Shown: positions 8,335 to 16,359 of the stretch, one piece after another | Position numbering within the stretch: the stretch's first letter is position 1 | Layout of the letters: each line of letters opens with the position of its first letter | Assembly: GCA_963840095.1 (NCBI GenBank) | Contig: CAWIXN010000005.1 | Location: 1,178,001 to 1,242,000, forward strand | Direction: 5' to 3' | Length of the DNA stretch: 64,000 nucleotides | Source of the DNA: DATBGO01 sp963840095 | GTDB lineage: Bacteria > Actinomycetota > Actinomycetes > Streptosporangiales > Streptosporangiaceae | The notes under the pieces: generated by a model | What the model was told of the DNA's origin: nothing | Seen by the model: the letters and a program-made list of their open reading frames with translations, nothing else | Databases searched by the model: none | Program-made: the position numbers and the translations under genes

Positions 8335-8934
8335 ATGGAGCCGACCGTGAGGCATATCGGAATCGTGCTGTTTCCCGGCGTCGAGGAACTCGACGCGGTC
8401 GGGCCGTGGGAAGTGCTGTCGTTCTGGACCAGGACTTACCCGCAAGATGGCTACGCCGTGTCCTGCCTGTCGCGGACCGGCGGGCCGGTGCCGTGCGCCA
8501 AGGGCCTCACCGTGCTGCCGGACTACTCCTTCGCCGACGCACCGCCGCTTGAGGTGCTGCTCTACCCGGGCGGGCGTGGCACCCGCCCGCAGCTGACCGA
8601 CGAGCTGGCGCTGGACTGGGTGCGCCAACAGCGGGCCACCGCGCCGCTCATGACCAGTGTGTGCACTGGATCGCTCGTCTACGCCGCCGCCGGCCTGCTC
8701 CACGGCCGGCCCGCCACGACCCACTGGGCGTCGCTCGACCGGCTCGCCCAACTCGACCCGACCATTGACGTCCGCCGCGACGTGCGGTTCGTCGACGACG
8801 GTGACGTGGTCACCGCGGCGGGAGTCTCCGCCGGGATCGATATGGCGCTGCATCTGGTGGCCAGGCTTAGCTGCGCGGATCGGGCGCGGGAGGTCCGCCG
8901 CTATATCCAGTACGACCCCGATCCACCGGTCTGA
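8335..8934 (+). CDS. DJ-1/PfpI family protein, isonitrile-hydratase-like
   Basis: A 199-residue protein of the DJ-1/PfpI superfamily in the isonitrile hydratase/ThiJ branch: IGIVLFPGVEELDAVGPWEVLSF at the N-terminus carries the conserved Glu (residue 18), VLLYPGGRGTR follows, and MTSVCTGSLVYAAAGLL contains the nucleophile-elbow Cys (residue 110), with RPATTHW after it. Family members hydrate isonitriles or detoxify reactive carbonyls; the actual substrate is unknown. ATG 8335 is preferred over an in-frame TTG four codons upstream because the latter has no better ribosome-binding site. No AraC-type DNA-binding domain is attached. Confidence 0.88.
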   Translation: MEPTVRHIGIVLFPGVEELDAVGPWEVLSFWTRTYPQDGYAVSCLSRTGGPVPCAKGLTVLPDYSFADAPPLEVLLYPGGRGTRPQLTDELALDWVRQQRATAPLMTSVCTGSLVYAAAGLLHGRPATTHWASLDRLAQLDPTIDVRRDVRFVDDGDVVTAAGVSAGIDMALHLVARLSCADRAREVRRYIQYDPDPPV

Positions 8935-8982
8935 GCTTCCACGTCGAACTGGTGCTCGATCGCCTCCGGCTGGGCCTGGCTG

Positions 8983-10185
8983 CTACCCGACGATCAGCGG
9001 GACCGAGCCGGGCCTGACCACCGCCACCGACAGCCGGGCGGCGCCGGGTCGCCATGCGGCTATCTGCACCTTGGTGGTGAAGCTGAGCTCGGCGACCAGG
9101 CTGTCGCCGCCGGCCGGCCAGCCGAAGCCGACCAGGGCGTCGCTGCTGACCGACGTGTCGGGCACGACCGTCAGGCGGCCGCTGGCGACAGACGCCACTT
9201 CGAGCCGCATCGCCAGTGCCCCGCCGTTCCCGCCGGATCCGGAGCTGATCTGGAGCGCCAGCAGACCCCCGCCCGGGCTGAACGCGCCGTTGGCCGCCGA
9301 ACTCCCGACGGGCAGCCCGACCGCGGTGTCCCGCCCGGTCGCCAGGTCCAGCACCCGCACCAGGCACCGCTGCGCGCATGGCTGCGTCCAGGCGATCTCG
9401 CTCGCATTCGCCGCGATCACCCCGGTAAATGTGCGGCTGGCCCGCGCGGCGCCCGGACCCCAGAGCACGTCGGCCGACATCCCCGGCCGCCGGATCACCG
9501 GCGCGAGCAGCAGGCCGCGCTCGGTCGCCTGGTTCAGGAGGTAGCCGGCCGGAAGCCGGAGCGGCGGCCGGAGCGGCAGGCCGGCGACGCTGACTTCCTG
9601 TGCCGTCCCGGCCGCGGTCGCCAGGTCGGCGCCCAGCGGGTAACTGGTGAGCCACAGCGCCCCGGCCGTAACTGCCGGGGCGACGTCGTCGGCTGCGCCG
9701 ACCCGGCGGGCCGATGGCGCGCGATCGGCCAGGAAGTAGACGGGCGGCGGCTGGCCGGCGCAGCCGCCGCAGCCACGCGGGCCAGCGGGGCCGGGCTGGA
9801 CCGCCCAGCCGCCGCCGATGCGGGTGAACTCATAGCCGGCCGGCTCCCGCGGCAGCCCGCCGATCCGCTCCATGCGGCCGGTGGCCGGCCAGAGCCAGGT
9901 GGGCTGCGGTCCCGCCACGGGCAGCCGGAGCCTGCTGTCCCGCAGGATCGCCTGCCCGATGACCCCGTCGGGCTCGGCAGGCAACCCGGGCGCGGCGAAA
10001 GCCGGCGTCACCGCCGCCTGGCTCGTTGGTGCAGCCCGGGGACGCTGCGGTGCGGCAGCCCGGTGATGCGGCAGGTGCATAACGATCAGGACAACGAGCG
10101 CTGCGGTCACCGCGGCGATCGCTGCCAGACGACGCGGCCAGCGGCCGGGTACGCGGTCGCCGCCCTGGCTGAGGATGTCACGCAT
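8983..10185 (-). CDS. Membrane-anchored protein with beta-propeller-like extracytoplasmic region
   Basis: A 400-residue protein with a short basic cytosolic N-terminus, one hydrophobic segment (about residues 19-37, LAAIAAVTAALVVLIVMHL) and a long Ala/Gly/Pro-rich outside region. Short repeating strand-like blocks (GRMERIGGL, GRDTAVGLPVGSS, ANGAFSPGGGLLALQ, ALVGFGWPAGGDSLVAELS) suggest a TolB/WD40-type propeller, as in many actinobacterial lipoprotein or anti-sigma-associated proteins. CGGC in the middle and paired Cys near PCAQRCLVRVLD may form disulfides. The ATG at 10185 is placed directly before the basic N-terminus. No enzymatic motif is recognised; function unknown. Confidence 0.7.
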   Translation of the reverse strand: MRDILSQGGDRVPGRWPRRLAAIAAVTAALVVLIVMHLPHHRAAAPQRPRAAPTSQAAVTPAFAAPGLPAEPDGVIGQAILRDSRLRLPVAGPQPTWLWPATGRMERIGGLPREPAGYEFTRIGGGWAVQPGPAGPRGCGGCAGQPPPVYFLADRAPSARRVGAADDVAPAVTAGALWLTSYPLGADLATAAGTAQEVSVAGLPLRPPLRLPAGYLLNQATERGLLLAPVIRRPGMSADVLWGPGAARASRTFTGVIAANASEIAWTQPCAQRCLVRVLDLATGRDTAVGLPVGSSAANGAFSPGGGLLALQISSGSGGNGGALAMRLEVASVASGRLTVVPDTSVSSDALVGFGWPAGGDSLVAELSFTTKVQIAAWRPGAARLSVAVVRPGSVPLIVG

Positions 10186-10256
10186 GGCACCGCCAATGCC
10201 GCGCCGGTCTCTGAGCACGACGATACCCCCGGCCAGCGGGAGCATGTCCCGGTCCG

Positions 10257-10699
10257 TCACGCGCCCCCGATGTCCTCGGTCCACAGGCCGGGGTGCGCGG
10301 CAATGAACGAGCGCATCATCGCCGCGCACTCATCAGAGCCGGCCAGGATCACCTCGACGCCCCGGCTCCGCAGCAGGTCCTCCTCGCCGAGGAAGGTCAC
10401 ATGCTCGCCGATCACGACCCGCGGGATCTGGTAGAGCAGGATCGCGCCCGAGCACATCGCGCACGGCGAAAGCGTCGTGAACATGGTCGACGATTGGTAC
10501 ACCTCAGGCGCGAGCCGGCCCTGGCCAGCGCGTCTAGCTCAGCGTGCAGGACCGGGCTGCCATCCTGGACCCTCCGGTTACGGCCCGCCGAAAGGACGCC
10601 ATCGCGGCCGGCCAGCACAGCACCGATCGGGATGCCGCCCTCGTCCCGGCCGAGCCGAGCCTGCGCGATCGCCAGGCTCATGAATTCCTGATCCGACAT
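10257..10699 (-). pseudogene. Frameshifted cytosine/nucleoside deaminase
   Basis: A zinc-dependent cytidine/deoxycytidylate-fold deaminase split over two frames. The first part (from ATG 10699) reads MSDQEFMSLAIAQARLG, GGIPIGAVL, and the zinc-ligand/catalytic motif LHAELDAL. The second part reads TTLSPCAMCSGAILLYQIP with the two zinc cysteines and ends HPGLWTEDIGGA, exactly as in yeast-type cytosine deaminases. Both halves are colinear and complete, and the frame changes near 10515-10527, within GGCCGGCTCGCG. A single-base loss (or four-base loss of a GGCC) restores one ORF of about 147 residues. So this is a recent mutation or a sequencing indel. Confidence 0.85.
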
Positions 10700-10793
10700 G
10701 TCCCCTGCCCCTGAAGATCATTTCAGCCGCCCATGGAAATGATGCCCTATCCGGAGGCCGGCCACGGCGGCGGCCGGGCGGCTCTGGCCCAGC

Positions 10794-11906
10794 TCAGCCC
10801 TCGACCGCGAACGGCGGGGCGGGCGGGTCACCCCACCAGCCGCGCAGGTAATTGGCGGCGCGCTCGCAGGCCCCGGCCAGCGGACCGCCCGGATGGCCGA
10901 GGTCCTCGCGGATCAGGTCTCCGATCAGGCTTCCGGCTGCCGACAGGACCTGCTCCGGCGTGGCCTGGTCAGCGGACCGGTAGCCGATCACCGCGCCCGC
11001 GTTGCAGACGAAGTCGGGCAGCGCCGCGATCCCCCGCTGCCGCGCGACCTCGGCTCCGTCCCTGGTGTACGGGACGTTGGCGGCAGGCGCGATGACCTGA
11101 ACGCCGGACGGGAGCGCGCGGGCCGTGCGGCGGCTGATCACCCCGGGCCTGGCGCCGGGGACAATGACATCAGCGGCCAAGGTGGTGAACACCTGCCCGG
11201 GAGGGCCGACTGGCGGGCCGTAGTGAACGATGCAGTCGTCGCCGTGCTCCCCGCGCAGCGCGAGCAGCCGTTCGACGTCGAGTCCCGATGCGTCGGTCAG
11301 GCATCCGGCAATGGTCGAGACGGCCAGCACCTGGCCGCCGCGGTGACTGACCTCCCGCGCGACGCCGCCGCCCACCTTGCCGAACCCCTCGATGGCCACC
11401 GAGCGGCCCTCCCATCCGCCGCCCGACCGGGCCTGCAGCGCCGTTTCCGCGGCCACCGCGACGCCGAAGCCGGTCAGGACATCCTCGAACGGCACCCCGT
11501 CGACGACAGCGCTGATGACGTCGGGCGCGGTCTGGTGCTGGCGCAACGGCGCGAAGTCCTCCTCGAAGGTGCCCATGTCGGGCCCGGTAAGGAACCGGCC
11601 GACGTCCGTCAGCGGGCGGATCGCGGCACAGTATCTGGCCATCAGCTCGGCCCTGGCCCGGCGGTCGGCCGGGTCGCCCACCACGCCGGCCTTGGCCCCG
11701 CCGACCTGCGCGCCGAGCGCCCCGTACTTATAGGTCATGGCCCTGGCCAGCAGGAACACCTCGGCCCTGGTGATGTCGGGCGCCAGGCGCGTTCCGCCTC
11801 CGGATACCGCAGCGCCTGGCAGGTCGAAAACGACGAACCCGGGGACCGAGTCGAGCTCGATGATCTCTGGCTCGCGCCCCGGGCCGGCACCCGGCTCGCG
11901 TGGCAT
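10794..11906 (-). CDS. Divergent Glu/Leu/Phe/Val dehydrogenase family protein
   Basis: A 370-residue amino-acid-dehydrogenase-like protein with the two-domain plan of the family: substrate domain with GGAKAGVVGDP (the conserved lysine retained, following glycine changed to alanine relative to the usual KGG), LTGPDMGTFEEDF around the catalytic Asp, then a Rossmann domain with VAIEGFGKVGGGVAREV and a C-terminal PDFVCNAGAVIGY. The ATG at 11906 has a near-perfect GGAGGT seven bases upstream; a longer reading to 12011 is not conserved. It differs clearly from the gene at 1-990, so the pair are paralogues, not a duplication. Substrate uncertain; loss or alteration of activity is possible. Confidence 0.85.
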   Translation of the reverse strand: MPREPGAGPGREPEIIELDSVPGFVVFDLPGAAVSGGGTRLAPDITRAEVFLLARAMTYKYGALGAQVGGAKAGVVGDPADRRARAELMARYCAAIRPLTDVGRFLTGPDMGTFEEDFAPLRQHQTAPDVISAVVDGVPFEDVLTGFGVAVAAETALQARSGGGWEGRSVAIEGFGKVGGGVAREVSHRGGQVLAVSTIAGCLTDASGLDVERLLALRGEHGDDCIVHYGPPVGPPGQVFTTLAADVIVPGARPGVISRRTARALPSGVQVIAPAANVPYTRDGAEVARQRGIAALPDFVCNAGAVIGYRSADQATPEQVLSAAGSLIGDLIREDLGHPGGPLAGACERAANYLRGWWGDPPAPPFAVEG

Positions 11907-12031
11907 GTCACCTCCGGTGGCCCGGCCACTGCTGCTGACACCCTTGAGTCTGCCCGCAGTCATCCGCCGCGCGGCCGCCGGCTCCGGCCAGGCAGGTTGA
12001 GCGGCAGGCACCGACCGGCTAGCGTGCGGTC

Positions 12032-12946
12032 ATGTCCCATGGCTGGCCAGCGACTTCATACGAGCAGTGGCACGAGACCTGCGACACCCTGCACGCGCAC
12101 ACCCAGGTGCTCGGCAAGCTGGCGGCCGGGCTCGCGCCGCCCGAGCCGCAACTGCAGCACGCCGCGCTGCGCCTGACCGCCCGGGGCTGGGAAACAGCGC
12201 CGCTGCCCGCCCCCGACGGCTCGGGTTCCCTGGTCGTACTGCTTGACCTGCGGTCACACGAGGCCGTGGTCGAGCACAGCGGCGGCCGGGCGCCGCGGGT
12301 CGCGCTGACCCCCGACCGTCCGGTCGCGGAAGTGACGCGCGCCGTGCTGGCCGCGGTGCGCGAGGTGGGCGGTGCCGTGCACATCGACCCGGCACCGCAG
12401 GAGGTGCCGTGGAGCGTGCCGCTGGACGAGGACCACGAGCACTCCCGCTATGACCGCGATCGGGTGGCCGATTACTTCGCCGCGGCGACGCAGGCGGCGC
12501 TGGTGCTCGCCGCGTTGCGCGCGCCGTACCGCGGGCGGTCGACGCCTGTCAACGCCTGGTGGGGTTCATTCGACCTGGCCGTGAATCTGTTTTCCGGCCG
12601 GCCAGCTGATCCGCCGGCCCAGGACTTCATCATGCGGAACGCCATGAACGCGCAGGAGGTCGCCGTCGGCTGGTGGCCTGGTGATCCGCGTCATCCCCAG
12701 GCGGCGTTTTACGCGTACGCGCACCCGGCCCCGGCGGAGTTCGGGAGCGCCGACCTGTCCGGCGGGCGCTTCGACACCGCCCTCGGCGAGTACGTCTTCG
12801 ACTGGGACGATGTCCGCGCCCAGGCGGACCCGCATGCCGCGGCGCTTGAGTTTGCCCGCTCGGCGTTCCGTCACGCCTGCGCGGTGTGCGCATGGGATCC
12901 GCACCTGGCGGCCAGTGCCGACGGAACGCCGCCACCGGTGACCTGA
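12032..12946 (+). CDS. DUF5996 family protein
   Basis: A 304-residue protein matching the DUF5996 pattern: WPATSYEQWHETCDTLHAHTQVLGK near the start (given in parts: WPATSYEQW, LHAHTQVLGK), LTARGWETAPLP, then VPFD-like PLDEDHEHSRYD, STPVNAWWGSFDLAVNLFSG in the middle, and GWWPGDPRHPQAAFYAYA near the end. The family is widespread in actinobacteria and proteobacteria with no assigned function; no catalytic motif or membrane segment is seen. Divergent from the GDH-like gene on the other side, with 125 bases between the two starts. Confidence 0.8.
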   Translation: MSHGWPATSYEQWHETCDTLHAHTQVLGKLAAGLAPPEPQLQHAALRLTARGWETAPLPAPDGSGSLVVLLDLRSHEAVVEHSGGRAPRVALTPDRPVAEVTRAVLAAVREVGGAVHIDPAPQEVPWSVPLDEDHEHSRYDRDRVADYFAAATQAALVLAALRAPYRGRSTPVNAWWGSFDLAVNLFSGRPADPPAQDFIMRNAMNAQEVAVGWWPGDPRHPQAAFYAYAHPAPAEFGSADLSGGRFDTALGEYVFDWDDVRAQADPHAAALEFARSAFRHACAVCAWDPHLAASADGTPPPVT

Positions 12947-13095
12947 CCGGCCTGCCGGGCCCCCGGGCAGGCTCCGCCGGAGCCTTCGATGATCTCGACG
13001 CCTTTTCCGCGAATATGCGCTGAAAAGTCGTCACGATCACTCCGTGCCCGGTCGCGTGGAAATCGTTCTTCAGCGTGTCGATTCCTGCCCGCCGG

Positions 13096-13114
13096 GGCGG
13101 CGTATACCGCCGCC
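13096..13114. terminator. GC hairpin between convergent genes
   Basis: GGCGGCG (13096-13102) and CGCCGCC (13108-13114) form a seven-base-pair stem with loop TATAC. It lies between the convergent DUF5996 and DUF2252 genes, so it could serve as a bidirectional terminator. No T-run follows, which is common for actinobacterial terminators. Confidence 0.4.
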
Positions 13115-13134
13115 GCCTTGACCGGAGTCAGGTC

Positions 13135-14525
13135 TTAGCCTGGCAGGCTCTCGACGGTACCGGCGGCGATCGCGCTGACGAGCTGGGCGTGGTCCCGCTC
13201 GTTCTGATCGGCGTACTGGCGGGCGAACCGGCCGATCCCGGCGGCGAACTTGTCGCCCTTCCCGATGTAGCCATTAATGGCCACCGGGTCGCCGGTGCGG
13301 GCGTGAGCCCGGGCCAGTGTCTCACCGCAGGCGGTGGCGAACTCCACCAGGCGAGGGGCGATCAGCTCGGTGGTCGGGATGATCTTCATGTCGCGGAACT
13401 GCCGCACGTAGTAGTCCTTTCCGTGCAGCGAGCCCCAGCCGACGAAGATGTCAGTGGCGCTCTGGACCAGCCGCTTGCCCTCGATCACCCTGGCCCCGTG
13501 GTTGTCCAGGCGACTGGGTGCCGTATGGGCCTCATACACTGACGGCCCGGCCTGCTTGACCTGCAAGAACAATGGATCGGCTCCGGTCCGGCCCTCGAGG
13601 AGCACCAGATAAACGCGCATCCCGACGCTGCCGACTCCCACCACCTGGCGGACCACGTCGGTCTCCGTGAAGCGGTCGAACAGTCGCTGCCGGTCCGCCT
13701 GGAGGGTCAGCCGGTACTCGGCAAGGAGGTGGTCCACCAGGTCGGCCTGCTCGTGGTCGCTGATCGTGACGCGGAGCGGAGGCTCCTCGGTTATCCGGGG
13801 GCGCCCGTGAGCCATCGTCGTGAGCTTGGCGAACGCACCGCGGCTCGTCCGGCGCTTCCGCTTCTTCTCGATATGGATGGAGACCCGCCCGCGATCGGCC
13901 GGCTCGAAGTAGCTGAGCAGGCTGTCGACGTGCATGCCGTCGTACCAGATGTCGAGCTCATGCATCGTGGCATAACGGCGCATGCGCTTGCGATAGGCCT
14001 CGACGCCCGCGGTAACCGCGGCGCCGGCTGGGCCGGCTTGAGCCGGTTCTGCCTGGCCGCTACCACGAGGCTGGCCGCGAAGCGCTTGACGTCCCACTCG
14101 AACGGGCCGGGCAGGGTCTCGTCGAAGTCCCGCAGATCGAAATAGAGGTTACGCTCCGGGGTGGCCCACAGGCCGAAGTTCAGCACGTGGGCGTCACCGC
14201 ACAGTTGCACCGCCAGCCCGCTGTCCGGCTGGGAGGCGAGGTCGGCGGCCATGACAGCGGCAGCACCCCGGTAGTAGTTCCACGGGGAGACGGCCATGCG
14301 CTGATGCCGGATGGGAACCAGCCCGGGAACCCGGATGTGGTTCTGGGCCAGGATCGTCTTGAGCGCATCATGCCCGCGGTCGCTCTCCTCCCAGGACCCC
14401 AGAGTCCCCCGCTGGGCCCGTTTCCTGGCCGCCCTCCCGGCTGCTCGCCTCTCGTCGCTCGTCGCCGACAGGTCATGCAGGGCCGCAGGCGACGACGGTC
14501 TCGGTGAGCTGGACTTCGGAACCAT
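13135..14525 (-). pseudogene. Frameshifted DUF2252 family protein
   Basis: A DUF2252 protein (about 460 residues, distantly kinase-like, uncharacterised) broken by one frameshift. The N-terminal part from ATG 14525 reads MAVSPWNYYRGAAAVMA, LCGDAHVLNFGLWATPERN, FDLRDFDETLPGPFEWDVKR, all diagnostic. The C-terminal part in the next frame continues VEAYRKRMRRYATMHELD, VVGVGSVGMRVYLVLLEG, DPLFLQVKQA and ends in a normal stop. The switch falls near 14025-14045 in a CCGGCGCCGCGG run; one base restores the ORF. Both halves retain all expected blocks, so the lesion is recent or an assembly indel. Confidence 0.85.
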
Positions 14526-15029
14526 GACTACGCTCACTCTCGGCAATGAGGAGCCCGGTCCTGTCCTCGGCATCCCCGTGACGCTCCGCCAGGCGCTCGG
14601 CGCCTGAGGCCAGCTTAGCCAGCTGAACCAGGTCGCCCTCGACCGGACAAAGGCACGAGTGCAGGCGTGCGCCATTGTGCTGCTCAATTCGCGGTCAAAT
14701 ACCTATAAGATGCGAAATTCATCCGAAACACCCCTCCTGCCTACGCGGACTATTGGACCGTATGATACTAAACCGGGACATCACGGCAGAGTCAACGGCG
14801 CGGGGATCCCGTAACGCCTTGACAAGTCCCTTCATATAAGTTCTAGTCATGCTGGCCATTGACACAACATGACCGATAGGCTCTTGTTGATGTGAACGGC
14901 TTATTGTCGAGTTATCGGCACTCATTACCGGGTTTGCCCAGATGGGTACGATGGCCGGCGGTTAGACAGCACGGCTGGGACTAGGGAGAGCCCTGGCCGG
15001 CGCGGTCCGTTGGGCGAAGGCGGGGGCGG
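14526..15029. other. AT-richer intergenic region, promoter zone for the zinc-ribbon cluster
   Basis: About 500 bases without a supported gene. GC falls well below the rest of the window around 14690-14930 (for example CAAATACCTATAAGATGCG and GTATGATACTAAACCGGG). Such dips in a 70% GC genome commonly mark promoter regions or old horizontally acquired junctions. No convincing -35/-10 pair at standard spacing can be singled out. A purine-rich GGCGGGGGCGG lies directly before the ATG at 15030. Confidence 0.4.
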
Positions 15030-16220
15030 ATGAGTTTCTGTACGGCATGCGGACATCGAAGAAGCGGTTCGAGAAGGTTCTGCACTACGTGCGGCACGCC
15101 ATTTCCTGAAGCAGCCAGCGGCGCTGCTCCGCTAATGCCCGAGCCCGCGGTCTCACCATCGGCTTCGGGTTCGGGTCGTGACCATCCCTCCGTGACTGAT
15201 GACACCGTTCCGGGTCACCAGCCCGACGTGATCGGCCCAGCCGGGGGCGGCGCGGCCCCCGGTGACGCCCGCAGCGTCGCCGCGGCGGAGCGGGCGATCA
15301 GTCCTTCCCCTGCGCCGCTGGCTGAGCCGCCGTGGGCCCCGCCGGCCCGGTCGGCTCCCCTGGTTCCGCCGGCTCCGGTGGTTCCGCCGGCTCCGGCGGC
15401 CCTAAGCGCGGACGGCGATACTGAGACGCTGGGCCATTCCGAGACGCTGGCTGCCTACCGTCCGCCCGCGACCAGCGCTGGTTCGCCGCGCGTCCCGGAC
15501 CCGGCCGCCGACCAGGGCGCGGCCTGGGCGCAGCCCCCCGCCGTTCCTCCTCCCACCCGCCCGGGCCGAAGACGGCCGAGCATGGTCACCGCTGCGGTCC
15601 TCGGAGCGGTAGTGCTACTGGGCGCAGCGGGTTCGGCGGCCTGGCTGATCTATCACCACCACGCGAAAATCATTGCGGGCCAGCATCGACCGGCATCCAA
15701 CGGCACCACCTTGCAGTCATCGCACCAGCCATCGGCGCAGCCGACCGCGTCGCCGTCGACAACCCCGACGCTGAGCCCGACGTCAACTCCGACGTCAGGT
15801 ACGACACCGGGCTCCGGCGGGAGCCTGGTAGCTCTAGGGCCTGCCGTCGTCCCCGACGCCCAGACGTCGCGAGTCGAGGCCGTCGTCAATGCGTACTTCA
15901 CGGCGATCAACGACCACAGCTTCCAGCAATACCAGGTGCTGCACAATCCGGCGACGCAGGCGAGCGATACGCCCCAGTCCTTCAATGCCGGTTATCGTAC
16001 GACCACCGACTCCGGCGCCACGATTACCTCCATCTCCCCTGCCAGCGCCAGGCTGCTCGGAGCCAGCGTCACCTTCGTCAGCCATCAGCAGCCGTCCGAC
16101 AGTGCTACCGGCACCGCCTGTACTAATTGGACCATCACGCTCTATCTGGAGGATTATGCCGGGCAGTATCTAATCGCTTCCACGCCGCCCGGTTACCACG
16201 CCCAATTCTCGGCGTGCTAG
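15030..16220 (+). CDS. Zinc-ribbon, single-pass membrane protein with extracytoplasmic NTF2-like domain
   Basis: A 396-residue protein. Residues 4-21 are a double CxxC zinc ribbon (CTACG, CTTCG). A long Pro/Ala/Ser-rich linker follows (30-180) with a PPAPVVPPAP repeat. One membrane helix is at about 185-208 (MVTAAVLGAVVLLGAAGSAAW). A Thr/Pro/Ser-rich stalk (225-265) leads to a globular outside domain (about 278-396: RVEAVVNAYFTAINDHSFQQY) that resembles NTF2-like or secreted lipoprotein modules. The predicted topology puts the zinc ribbon in the cytosol. First gene of a three-gene co-directional set with 16360-18273 and 18280-18774; the second gene also starts with a zinc ribbon. Function unknown. 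Confidence 0.75.
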   Translation: MSFCTACGHRRSGSRRFCTTCGTPFPEAASGAAPLMPEPAVSPSASGSGRDHPSVTDDTVPGHQPDVIGPAGGGAAPGDARSVAAAERAISPSPAPLAEPPWAPPARSAPLVPPAPVVPPAPAALSADGDTETLGHSETLAAYRPPATSAGSPRVPDPAADQGAAWAQPPAVPPPTRPGRRRPSMVTAAVLGAVVLLGAAGSAAWLIYHHHAKIIAGQHRPASNGTTLQSSHQPSAQPTASPSTTPTLSPTSTPTSGTTPGSGGSLVALGPAVVPDAQTSRVEAVVNAYFTAINDHSFQQYQVLHNPATQASDTPQSFNAGYRTTTDSGATITSISPASARLLGASVTFVSHQQPSDSATGTACTNWTITLYLEDYAGQYLIASTPPGYHAQFSAC

Positions 16221-16359
16221 CAGCGCCTCGCGCCTCGCCGCCTCGTCCGGTAAATAGGTTCCGGGCATCGCGGGAACGTTCCGGGCATCGCGGAAAGATG
16301 GCGGAGATATTCAAACGGTTTGACATCAACGCAGACAGCAGTACTGACGGGAGGGGCGA

